A stretch of DNA of 64,000 bases, from contig NC_133650.1 in assembly GCF_009905375.1 (NCBI RefSeq), positions 150,567,867 through 150,631,866 of the forward strand, given 5' to 3'. Shown here one piece after another: positions 20,600 through 31,266 of this stretch. The first letter of the stretch is position 1. Each line of letters starts with the position of its first letter. The notes beneath the pieces are model-generated. The model had not been told where the DNA came from, did not search any database, and saw only the letters and a list, made by a program, of their open reading frames with translations. The position numbers and the translations under genes were made by a program. Source of the DNA: Apium graveolens. Taxonomy: Eukaryota; Streptophyta; Magnoliopsida; Apiales; Apiaceae.

Positions 20600-21944
20600 A
20601 AGAGAATGCCAGAAGATGCAAGGAAATTTAATGCTTACAGGTAGAATTAATTCCACCTCGTCTCCCCAGACTTGGAAAAAGAAAAACATTCATTGGAAAG
20701 AGAAAACATTGTTTAATGCGCACAAGAAGCAAGTAAAAGTTGACTTTTCATGTACGAGTACCACTATCCCTAACTATAGTGACTATTAATCTTCCACTTC
20801 AACATTTTCTGGTTTAAACTGAGACTGTTGTCAAATTTTATCCACAAATAAGTCAAGTAAAGAATCAGACTGTAATATCAGAACTTAGACTTATATCAGA
20901 ACTTAACATTCATCAGAACATAATTTCTTAACTCGAAAAAGGAATGCCTATCTTAGTAAGTCCTCAAACAAATTCTGATTTATATTCTTCAGAACTTAAT
21001 CATCAGAACATGCAATCAGAACTTGTCCTCAGAATTTGTGCAATGTGACCCAATGACTGTTCATCTAAAACAACATAGATCACCACAGTAATTTTCATCA
21101 TTCATATGGAGTGGTTAGTGTGTGTATTAAGCTAAATATCAGACAAAGAGTAAAGTCTGATTCACTTCAGTACATCTTAGAAATAAGGCATAACTAAAAC
21201 TTTGCTAAAGAGCTGTCATTATTCTGAAACCTACTGTTGAATGAGTTCATGCTTGAGTCCACCTCAACTATTTTGTGCTAATTTTATGCATCTTTTTAAA
21301 TTCCATTTTACAGTGGCTTCTTAGTGTAAGTGAGTCACGACTGCTTATCAGAATTTATGCTATTATCAGAGTATTTCTCCAGTAATCATAGAGTGTGAAA
21401 AGTCACCAAGAAAATATTTTGCTTTTCTAATGCATATTTACTTAATACCAGCAATGCACTTGGGTCGTCCCTTTCATATTTTTACTCTAGATCTCAAAGG
21501 AGTACCTGATTTTAATCCATGATTATTTTCTTTTTCTTTTGATAAGAGAGGTTTACTAGCACTTAGTACATTCAACAGATTTACTAGCATCAGAACTTAA
21601 CAGATGAGAAGTAATATTCTAGTTTGTGACTTAGTAATAAGATAGACCAAGTAAACTCAACTAAGCTCAATTATCAGAATTTGCTTGTGTCAATAGATTT
21701 CCACAGTAATAATTACTTCTTACATGGGATCCCTTGTTTATTGAAGAGTACTAGGTCAGCATCTAGCACAGTTATCCTTATAGGATTGAATAGTTACCTA
21801 AACAGACATATCACTATCAGAGTTTAGAAACATTGATCAGACAACAGTCAGTACTTAAAACACATTTTTCAAGTTAGCACAGAATACACAAAGAGATTAA
21901 ATTCTGTAAATACTAATCATAAAGTCTGATGCATCAGAACAAAA
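20600..21944 (-). other. Copia non-coding region after pol, rich in AAGTTCTGAT motifs
   Basis: No gene. On the plus strand ATCAGAACTT-type decamers recur irregularly (for example 20877-20915, 20995-21030, 21590-21600). In element sense this is AAGTTCTGAT, the opposite orientation to the copies in the LTR. I see no further ORF with recognisable content. Confidence 0.6.
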
Positions 21945-22182
21945 CTAAGCAGATTTAGAGAAAGAACCTGAAACCATTCCAAGTTCATTTACCAATTTTG
22001 TAAAAGTAGCTTCACATAATGGTTTTGTGAAGATATCTGCTAGTTGTTGATCTGTTGGAACAAAGTGCAATTCCACTGTACCTTCATCCACATGTTCCCT
22101 GATGAAGTGGTACCTGATGCTGATGTGCTTTGTCATAGAGTGCTGAACTGGAGTACCTGTAATAGCAATAGAACTTTGATTA
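21945..22182 (-). pseudogene. Copia RNase H C-terminal tail, frameshifted
   Basis: The end of the polyprotein (MTKHISIRYHFIREHVDEG ... QLADIFTKPLCEATF), including the conserved Copia RNase H closing motif DIFTKPL. It is separated from the main pol frame by a frameshift around 22190 in AAAATCCTTATACTGTGA, just after LTYFKI, where the expected CDNQS motif continues in another frame. Confidence 0.85.
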
Positions 22183-24876
22183 TCACAGTATAAGGATTTT
22201 GAAATATGTTAACCCATAATCCAGTAACTGATTCTTCATCCAAAGAATCTGTGCACAACAGCTTCCAGCAGCAATATATTCTGCTTCTGCAGTTGATGTG
22301 GAAATTGACTTTTGTTTCTTGCTAAACCAAGAAACCAACCTGCCTCCAAGAAATTGCCAGCTTCCACTTGTGCTTTTCCAGTCAATTTTGCAACCTGCAA
22401 AATCTGCATTTGGGTAACCTATTAGTTTAAAATCTGATTCTCTGGGATACCACAATCCCAGATCAGCTGTGCCTTTAAGATACTTGAAAATTCTTTTCAC
22501 AGCTGTTAAGTGAGGTTCTCTTGGATCTGCTTGAAATCTTGCACAAAGACAGGTAGCATACATGATATCAGGTCTACTAGCAGTTAGATAGTGTAGAGAG
22601 CCAATCATACCTCTGTAATCAGTAATATCTACTGATTTACCAGTATCCTTATCCAGTTTTGTTGCAGTGGCCACGAGAGTGGATGCACTTGAACAATCTT
22701 GCATTCCAAATTTCTTCAGCAAGTTTCTGGTGTACTTAGTTTGACAAATAAAAGTGCCTTCTTCATTCTGCTTGACTTGAAGGCCCAGAAAATAGCTAAG
22801 TTCCCCCATGATATTCATCTGATACCTTGACTGCATCAGTTTAGCACACTTTTTGCAAAGTCTGTCATTTGTAGACCCAAAAATGATATCATCAACATAA
22901 ATCTGGACTAGAAGTAAGTCCTTTCCATGGTTGAGGTAGAATAGTGTTTTGTCTATAGTTCCTCTGTTAAATCCACTTTCCAGAAGAAACTGAGCTAAAG
23001 TCTCATACCATGCTCTGGGAGCTTGCTTAAGTCCATAAAGTGCTTTATCAAGCCTGTAGACATAATCTGGATGTTTGGAATCTACAAAGCCTGGAGGTTG
23101 TTCAACATATACTTCCTCCTCTAATTCTCCATTTAGAAAAGCACTTTTCAAATCCATTTGAAAGACAGTAAACTTTTTATGAGCAGCATAAGCCAAAAAT
23201 ATCCTTATGGCTTCTAACCTAGAAACTGGTGCAAATGTTTCATCATAATTAATTCCCTCCTGTTGAGAATATCCTTTTGCAACCAGCCTTGCCTTATTCC
23301 TTGTAATTATGCCATCACTGTCAGTTTTGTTTCTGAATACCCACTTTGTACCAACAACAGATCTATTCTTTGGTCTTGGCACTAGGGTCCAGACTTTGTT
23401 TCTTTCAAATTCATTTAACTCTTCCTGCATTGCTTGCACCCAATCAGCATCTTGAAGAGCTTCTTCCACTTTCTTTGGCTCAGTCTGAGAGAGAAAATAA
23501 TTGTAAAGACATTCGTTTGAAGTACCTGTTCTAGTTCTGACACCTGCATCAGGATTTCTAATTATCAAATCAGGTGTATGTGATTTAGTCCACTTCCTTG
23601 CAGATGGAAGGTTTTCTCTAGAACTGGATGCTCCCCCATGATCCATGCTGTCTTCATTTTCATTTTCTGATGCTCCCCCTGAAACTATGCTCTCTGAGTT
23701 GGATTCTTCAAAATTTAGATTTTCAGAACTATCAGAACTTGGCTTATCAGAACTTGACGAATCAGAACTTGAAGAGCCAGATGTATGTTCTGATGCTTCT
23801 TGAGATGTGGTAAGATCTTGAGTATGCTCCCCCTGCATAGGTGCATCTTCCTTTGGCGTACTCACCACAGTTTCAATAACATCAGAGTTTAATCCATCAG
23901 AGTTTACAGTATCAGGACTTAGACAGTCAGGATTTTCAGGATCAGAATTTGAGTCTTCATTTTCAAATCTCAGCTGATCATGATCAATAAAATCTTCAAG
24001 ACCAGTAATCTTCTTGTCATCAAAAGAGACATTGATAGATTCCATGACCACTCTTGTTCTCAAATTATAGACTCTGAAGGCTTTTGTGGAAAGTGGATAT
24101 CCAACAAAGATTCCTTCATCAGCTTTTAGATCAAATTTGGATAGCTGTTCAGGATGAGTCTTGAGAACAAAACACTTGCATCCAAATACATGAAAGTACT
24201 TCAGATTTGGCTTCTTTTTCTTCACCATCTCATATGGTGTTTTTCCTTGCTTGTTGATGAGTGTTGCATTTTGAGTAAAATAAGCAGTCTGCACAGCTTT
24301 AGCCCAGAAATAGGTTGGAAGCTTTGCTTCTTCAAGCATTGTACGTGCAGCTTCAATGAGAGTTCTATTCTTCCTTTCAACAACTCCATTTTGCTGTGGA
24401 GTTCTAGGAGCAGAAAATTCCTGCTTAATTCCATGGTTTTTGCAGAACTCTTCCATTATCAAATTCTTGAACTCAGTGCCATTATCACTTCTTATGGTTT
24501 TCACAGAATCTTTGACCAATTTATCCAGATGTTTGACATGATCAATCAAGATAAATGCAGTTTCACTTTTTGTGTGCAAGAAATACACCCATGTGTATCT
24601 GGTGAACTCATCCACTATGACCAACACATATTTCTTCTTTGCAATAGACATGACATTTACTGGACCAAATAAATCAACATGTAGAAGATGATAAGGCTCA
24701 AGAATTGATGATTCAGTCTTGCTCTTGAATGAAGATTTTCTTTGTTTGGCCTTCTGACAAGAATCACAAAGGCCATCAGGAGCAAATACTGACTTTGGCA
24801 GTCCTCTCACAAGATCTTTCTTGACTAGTTCATTTATATTGTTGAAATTTAAATGAGAGAGTTTCTTGTGCCAATT
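22183..24876 (-). pseudogene. Copia pol: integrase, RT and RNase H
   Basis: An open frame in Copia order. It follows the TAG at 24877 and starts with [11 protein letters not shown], the GAG-pre-integrase zinc region (CDSCQKAK near residues 17-24 counted from 24810). Integrase catalytic residues are all visible: [15 protein letters not shown] and [11 protein letters not shown] ([39 protein letters not shown]) has an intact YVDDIIFGS. In RNase H the usual SDADFAG site reads PNADFAG, with Asn replacing the probable catalytic Asp. A serine/aspartate-rich linker ([20 protein letters not shown]) lies between integrase and RT. The frame ends with a frameshift near 22190. Confidence 0.88.
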
Positions 24877-25293
24877 CTAGCTTTCTTCAATTGATGCTCT
24901 ACTCATCAGACAGATTGCAGAACCATCAGTATTTGTTGAAAGCTTAGCTTCATAAATGTTACCACGCCTGTATCCTTTCAGAACAACTTTGCCTTTGGAT
25001 TTACTCACAACTTCACAGTGTTCTTCAAAGAAATCAACATGATAACCTCTGTCACAGATTTGACTTATACTCAGCAGATTATGTTTAAGTCCTGAGACCA
25101 GAGCTACTTCTTTAATGATGACATTCCCAAGATTGATATTGCCATATCCCAATGTTTTTCCAATGTTTCCATCTCCATAAGAAACACTTGGGCCAGCTTT
25201 CTCCACAAAGTCTGATAGCAGGGCTTTATTTCCAGTCATATGTCCTGAACATCCACTGTCCAGAACTAGAATATTTTTCCTGTTGCCCTGCAA
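24877..25293 (-). pseudogene. Copia protease and pre-integrase segment
   Basis: Aspartic protease with active site LDSGCSGHMTG and the usual following SYGDGN.GKTLGYG and GLKHNLLSISQICDRGY motifs. It is in the same frame as the downstream integrase but ends in a TAG at 24877-24879 just before [10 protein letters not shown], where a Trp (TGG) is expected, so one G-to-A change separates them. Upstream, TAG (25306) and TAA lie within 14 codons of the protease start (see finding). Confidence 0.87.
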
Positions 25294-25305
25294 TTATAAA
25301 GACCA

Positions 25306-26034
25306 CTAATGATTAGTTTTAAGGACCCAGACTTGCTTGGATCCCTTGGCCTTATCAAGTTTGTTAACATTTGCAGCGGATTTAGCATCAGAGTTTATGT
25401 TAACATTTTTCTTATCAGAACTTACACTATCAGACTTTGAATCAGGATTTACACTAGAAGGAACAATGAAAACTTTCTTCAAAGAAGGTTTTATTTGATA
25501 ATAATCATAGTACAAACTATGATATTCCTTACAAGTATAAATGGAATGCCATAAACTACCACAATGAAAACAAGGATTTTGTGGTTTATATCTAACAGAC
25601 TGACTCTTAACTCCTGATTTTGAAGGTAAGGAGTTTATGTTCTTATTCTTCCTGCAAAAAGAAGCCAGATGGTTAGAACTTCCACAGTTATGATACGTTT
25701 TCCTAGGAGCATCAGGAACAGGCTTATTATCATTGCTTTTATTCACACCTTCCTTTCCATTCCTATTTTTCCTAGGTGATTTTACCTTGTTTGCATTCTT
25801 AACATCATTCAGCTTATGCTTAAGCTGCTTCTTAGTCATTAAGCCTATGTTTACTTCAGCTGTCTTTTCCTGTTTTAGTTTGTCAGAAGTTAATTCCTCT
25901 TTAACTTTTGATTTCTCATTATCAGAATTTACAGTTACAAACTTAACAGGTTTTAATTTTGGCTTTTGCTTAATAACAGGCTTAATTTCTACAGTTCCTT
26001 TATCATTCTTATCCTCTCCATAACCTAAGCCTTC
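25306..26034 (-). pseudogene. Copia gag C-terminal part with two further zinc-knuckle-like motifs
   Basis: A frame beginning around GLGYGEDKNDKG (upstream of the first ATG at 25839) and ending KQVWVLKTNH. It contains cysteine/histidine motifs YHNCGSSNHLASFC and CFHCGSLWHSIYTC, an arrangement I associate with Sirevirus-type Gag, and the NSD/NPD/SSD repeats seen elsewhere in this element. It is joined to the main gag by a 1-bp frameshift in the A/G run around 26033-26039. Confidence 0.8.
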
Positions 26035-27641
26035 TTTCTAATTTCACTACTTAGCAAATTTTGAGTTGTTCTGCCAGAGTTAGTCCAAGTCCTGATAATC
26101 TCTCTTTCCTTTTCTAACTCAGTTTTTAGAGATTCATTCATTTTTAGCACTTCATCCCTAACATAAAAAGCATCATCTCTATCCTTCTGAGTTTGATAGA
26201 ACATAACTAACTCTTTTTCTAAGAAATCATTTCTTTTCTTAAAAGCAAGATTTTCAGAAGTTAATCTTTCACATATTAAAGTTTGATCTCTATAACTAAC
26301 AAACATGGTTTTAAGATTTCTTCTCAACTCATTAATATCATCAGTATGAAAAACATAAGTAGTCTGAGGTACCTTTATTTCAGCAGCTTCAGAACTGCTC
26401 TCAGCACTTTCTTTATCAGCATTTGCCATCAAAACATAGTTCTCCTCACTTTCAGAGTCTGAGGTGTCTGTCCAGCTTTTCTTCTTTATGACAAGAGCCT
26501 TGCCTTTGTCACCCTTAACTTTCTTGCAATCAGGAGATATGTGGCCTTTCTCACCACAGTTATAGCATTTGACATTGGTATTATCTCCTCTATCAGACTT
26601 TCCTCCTCTGCCCTCAGATCTTCTGAAATTCTTCTTATCAGAACTTGTGCCTTTCCTGGAAAACTTCTTTTCCTTCCTGAACTTCCTGTATGCAATCTTT
26701 GTGATCCCTTTCACCATAAGAGCACACAGCTTCATCATCTCCTCATCAGCATCAGTCTCAGGCAAGCTTTCAGAATCTAAGTCATCATCACTTTCAGAAC
26801 TTGATGACTCAGTATCAGACTTTGTGAAAAGAGCTTTACCCTTGTCTTTCCTTGAGGTAGCTGCCTTGGGGGATTCTTCATTAGCCTTAAGAGCAACTGT
26901 CCTTGACTTTCCTCCTTTCCTCTTGCTTCTTTGTTCCATCTCAAGTTCATGAGTCTTGAGCATTCCATAAATTTCATCAAGAGTTGTTTTATCAAGATTG
27001 TAGTTGTCTCTTATTGTTGTTGCCTTCAAATCCCAGTATTCAGGAAGAGCTAACAGGAATTTAAGGTTTGAATCTTCAAGATCATACTCCTTATCAACCA
27101 ATGACAAATCATTCAAGAGTTTGACAAATCTATCATATAAATCAGTCAATGACTCATTTGCCTTTGAGTCAAAGTGTTCATACTCTTGAGTGAGTATTGT
27201 CTTCCTGTTCTTCTTAATTGTATCAGTTCCCTGACACCTTGTTTCTAGAGTATCCCATATCTCCTTAGCAGTGTTGCAGTTAATTACCCTGTTTGACATT
27301 ACATTATCAATGGCACTATGCAGTAAGTGTCGTACCTTAGCATCCTTAGCAATTGATGCGATATCTTCAGCAGTATAATCACTCTTCTCCTTTGGTACGG
27401 TCTTTGCTGCTTCACCTGCAACTGCAACATCGAGCTTGGTTGGTTTGTGAGGCCCTTCCTTGATTCTATCAAGATATTCTGGATCTGTTGCTTCTAGGAA
27501 CATGGTCATCCTCACCTTCCATATGGGATATTCAGATGGTCTCAGTATGGGAACTCTGATGGTCTCATACCGACTTTGAATTTGTGTCTTTGGTGGTTCT
27601 TTAGTTTTGGTAGGCTTAGTTGGAGTTTCGGTGTCAGACAT
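26025..27641 (-). pseudogene. Copia Gag (main part)
   Basis: A 538-residue open frame starting 42 bp after the PBS. It has a Gag capsid-like domain (IRVPILRPSEYPIWKVRMTM near 28; AKEIWDTLETRCQGT near 126; FDSKANESLTDLYDRF), a basic/acidic linker with serine-aspartate runs, and a CCHC zinc knuckle CYNCGEKGHISPDC near residue 359. The C-terminal part is a predicted coiled coil (CERLTSENLAFKKRNDFLEK). The stop at 26025 is produced by a frameshift. The natural frame continues into 25306-26034. Confidence 0.88.
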
Positions 27642-27683
27642 GATTGTGTTTGGATCTTAAACTGTATGTGCGTTAACAGATAA

Positions 27684-27695
27684 GCTCTAATACCA
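27684..27695 (-). other. Copia primer-binding site
   Basis: Plus strand GCTCTAATACCA, complement TGGTATTAGAGC, differs at one base from the initiator tRNA-Met site TGGTATCAGAGC. It lies two bases from the LTR edge at 27698. Confidence 0.8.
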
Positions 27696-27697
27696 CT

Positions 27698-28286
27698 TGT
27701 TAGGTCACACACACTGTAGAGGGGGTGAATACAGTGTAAAGTACAATCAAATCGAACTTTAATATCTCAAGTAACAGAAAACAAACTTTATTGAAACAAT
27801 AAACTCTGTTATAATATGGAACTGTTACCTCTCAGTGATGAACAAATATCACGAGAGCTGCTAGAGTTATAATGAATAATCTTCTCGAATATAATAACAC
27901 TTATAGTGTAACCCTATGTCTGTGTTTATACTCTATACAGTTACAAGATAATCGCTAATTGATATGGAATATAATTCTGCTTCCTAAAATATATCAATCA
28001 GATATCTTTTCTTCCAAGTATTCTATTCTTCATAGAATTCCTTCTTCATGCATCTCTTCTTATGTTTATCTCGATCTTCTTTACTTTAATCAGTTACTGT
28101 CCTTATCTGAATGTACTTCAGTACTTAAGTTCTGATATCCATCTTCTGACGATTATCTCCTGATAATATAAGTACTGATATCCTTAAGTCCTGACTTCCA
28201 GTAAGTACTGATTTATCCTATTTAAGTAAGATCTGAAAACTAAACATAAATCATATTAGCCACGACATTATCAAATATATCTAACA
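27698..28286 (-). repeat. Copia 5' LTR (right copy)
   Basis: 589 bp, the partner of 14983-15572. A TATA-like box on the minus strand (AGAGTATAAAC, about 27924-27934) differs from the left copy's AGTATATAAA. It is followed on the right by the ACGGT target copy (28287-28291). Confidence 0.92.
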
Positions 28287-28877
28287 ACGGTAGATCTTGA
28301 GATTTAGAACTTGCCATGCTAGCATAGGTTCGTGTACGAGTATGCATGATTAGTGGGTAACTCTAACCGTTTTATTCATCCTGTGTAATCAAAAGGAATA
28401 ACTTGTGCTTAAATCGTTATGTTGTCAATTTCTGTAGACATATAGGGACTCAACATAATTGATGCCTATTCAACTTCTATCTTAATTATGGATGTTTGGT
28501 AGAATGGTATTAGTATAATGAAAGTTGGCTTTTATCAGTTTCGTGTTGTTCGATTAATATCATCACTGTTACATGCTTAGGGTAATAACACTGACTATTG
28601 AAGGAAGTAGTAATGAAGTTGTGATCTCATGAGTGTTTTAATATTGTTTATTCAAATGTTAATTAAGTGCTTAATTCTTGTAGTTAATTATAGTTGATAA
28701 TTAGTTAATCAAATTTAAGTGTTATTGTTTTAACATTGAGAAGTAATCATACATTGGTGCGTGAGTGTAATTGAACATAATTAGTCTGAGTCTGTGGGAA
28801 CAAACTAGAAAGTATTCTATATTACTTGCTAACACGTATATTTGCGTGTATTATTAGCGCGTGTTTTCTCCCTAACA
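28287..28877 (+). mobile_element. 3' LTR of Athila B, right part
   Basis: It resumes with ACGGTAGATCTTGAGATTTAG and runs to CCTAACA. The end matches the B 5' LTR fragment at 5694-5789. The next bases CTTGC (28878-28882) begin the sequence of host element C. Confidence 0.9.
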
Positions 28878-29395
28878 CTTGCACCACTGGAAAGGTGTCA
28901 TTTGATAAGTGTCTATGTGACTTGGGAGCTAGCATCAATCTGATGCCCTTGTCAATCTTCAAAAAGTTGGACTTGCCTGATCCAAAGCCTACTTATATGA
29001 CTTTGCAGTTGGCCGACCATTCTATTACATATCCGCGAGGTATTGTGGATGATGTCTTGGTCAAGGTGGATAAACTCATCTTCCCTGCTGATTTTGTAAT
29101 CCTTGATTTCGAGGAGGATAAGAAGATTCTCATAATCTTGGGAAGACCTTTCTTGGATACTGGCCGAACCTTGATAGATATGCAGACATGTGAGCTTACC
29201 ATGCGAGTGATGGATCATGATATAACTTTTAATGTGTTCAATGCCATGAAATTCTCTACGGAAAATGAGGAGTATTTTAATTTGGAGATGGTCGATTCTC
29301 TGGTTAATTCTGAACTCGATCGATTGCTAAGGTCCGATGCCTTAGAGAAAGCTTTGTTGGGGAATTATGATAGTGAAGATGACGAAGGTGATTAG
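28878..29395 (+). pseudogene. Athila C protease (5' truncated by the B insertion)
   Basis: Protease region starting within the conserved PCT.GKVSFDKC motif. The active site CLCDLGASINLMPLS is intact, followed by the Athila-typical FPADFVILDFEEDKK..IILGRPFL stretch. The ORF can be read from 28826 because the LTR end happens to be open, but the real protein starts at 28878. It ends with TAG at 29393 in GGTGATTAG, where B and D have GAG. It resembles D more than B, as expected if C is the missing downstream half of element A. Confidence 0.85.
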
Positions 29396-29433
29396 AACTT
29401 GCAATATTTGATGCTTCTCCCTGGAAGTGAAAG

Positions 29434-31266
29434 ATGGATATGCCTTTTGAATCTCTTGGATTAGAGGAGTTGAAAAGTTCTCCGAAGCGCCTGAAGCCAT
29501 CTATTGAGGAAGCTCCTACTATTGAGCTTAAACCTTTACCTGAAAATTTGAGGTATGCATTTTTAAGTGATGCATCTACTTTGCCTGTTATTAATACATC
29601 TGACCTTTCAGGTAGCGACGAGGAGAAGCTTTTGAGAATTCTTAGAGAATTCAAATCAGCAATTGGTTAGACTATAGCAGATATCAAGGGAATCAGCCCT
29701 TCATATTGCATGCATAAATTTCTGTTAGAGGAAGGAAGCAAGCCTAATGTTGAGCAATAGAGAAGGCTAAATCCGATCATGAAAGAGGTTGTGAAGAAGG
29801 AAATCCTCACGTGGCTAGATGTCGGGATCATCTATCCTATTTCTAACAGTTCATGGCTGAGCCCAGTTTAGTTTGTGCCAAAGAAAGGTGGTATCGCTGT
29901 GGTAGCAAATGAGAAGAATGAACTTATTCCTACACAAACAGTCACGGGGTGGAGAGTTTGCATGGATTATAGGAAGTTAAACAAGGCCATAAGGAAGGAT
30001 CACTTCCTTCTTCCTTTCATTGATCAGATGCTTGATAGGTTGGCTGGGCATGATTACTATTGTCTTCTGGATGGCTATTTGGGATATAATCAGATTTGTA
30101 TCGCTCCAGAAGATCAAGAGAAGACTACATTCACATGTCCTTTTAGTACTTTTGCATTCCGAAGAGTTTCTTTTGGGCTATGTGGAGCCCCAGCTACTTT
30201 TCAGAGATGCATGATGACTATCTTTTCTAATATGATTGGTAATAATGTAGAAGCGTTCATGGACGATTTCTCAGTATTTGGAACTTCTTATGATGAATGC
30301 TTGCACAATCTTGGGTTAGTGCTGAAAAGGTGCGTTGAGACCAATCTGGTTCTTAATTGGGAGAAATGTCATTTTATGGTGCGCCAAGGCATCATTCTTG
30401 GTCACAAGATTTCTAGTAAAGGTCTTGAGGTGGACAAAGCCAAGGTGGGGGTTATCGAAAATCTTCCTCCACCAATTTGTGTTAAGGGAATTCACAGTTT
30501 TCTTGGTCATGCAGGTTTCTATAGGCGTTTCATCAAGGACTTCTCTAAGATTTCAAAGAAGTTGTGCAATTTGCTAGAGAAAGATGTTCCTTTCAAGTTT
30601 TATGATGAGTGCCTTGCTGCTGTTGAGACACTGAAGAAGAGTTTGATTTCGGTACCTGTCATAACTGCACCTGATTGGTCTGAACTATTTGAAATAATGT
30701 GCGATGCAAGTGACTGTGCAGTTGGAGCAGTTCTTGGGAAAAGAAAGAACAACATATATCATGTAGTCTACTATGCTAGTAAGACTCTTAATGGTGCTCA
30801 ACTGAACTACACCACTACTGAGAAAGAACTTTTGGCTATTGTCTATGGTTTTGAGAAATTTCGATCTTATCTACTGGGGATGAAGGTGACAGTTTTCACT
30901 GATCACGCTGACATTCAATATCTCATCTTAAAGAAAGACTCGAAACCTAGGTTAATTCGATGGGTTCTTTTACTTCAGGAGTTTGAATTAGAGATCAAGG
31001 ACAGAAAGGGGACTGAAAATCAAGTCGCCGATCATCTCTTGCGTTTAGAGTATCCAATTGCTACTTTACAAGACAAGTCTTTGATTAACGAATCTTTTCC
31101 CGATGAGCAGTTATTTGGAGTGCAAGCAGAAGAACTGTGGTTTGCCGACATTGTGAACTACCTTGTGAGTAACGTTATACCTCCAGAGTTGACTTCCGCT
31201 CAAAGGAAGATGTTTCTACATAAAGTGAAGTGGTATATATGGGATGAGCCATTTCTTTTTCGATAA
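29434..31266 (+). pseudogene. Athila C reverse transcriptase and RNase H
   Basis: Two open parts (29434-29670 and 29875-31266) of one degenerate pol. Stops include TAG at 29668 (TGG to TAG), TAG at 29758, TAG at 29868 and TAA at 31264 (CAA to TAA). The RT catalytic motif is intact ([10 protein letters not shown]), as is [12 protein letters not shown]. RNase H motifs are [21 protein letters not shown] and [32 protein letters not shown] tail leads towards the integrase zinc domain. Confidence 0.85.

Larger units (their letters stand above)
14983..28286 (-). mobile_element. Full-length Ty1/Copia Sirevirus-like element, 13.3 kb
   Basis: Both LTRs (14983-15572 and 27698-28286) start TGTTAGGTCACA and end ATCTAACA. 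The flanking ACGGT occurs at 14978-14982 and 28287-28291, a perfect 5-bp target-site duplication. On the minus strand the order is LTR, PBS, gag, protease-integrase-RT-RNase H (Copia order), a 2.4 kb spacer with a small ORF, a long ORF3, PPT and LTR. By eye the LTRs differ at 18 positions plus one 1-bp indel over about 590 bp (about 3%). The size and extra 3' ORF fit the SIRE/Maximus lineage. It is non-autonomous now because gag, pol and ORF3 all carry frameshifts or stops. Confidence 0.93.
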
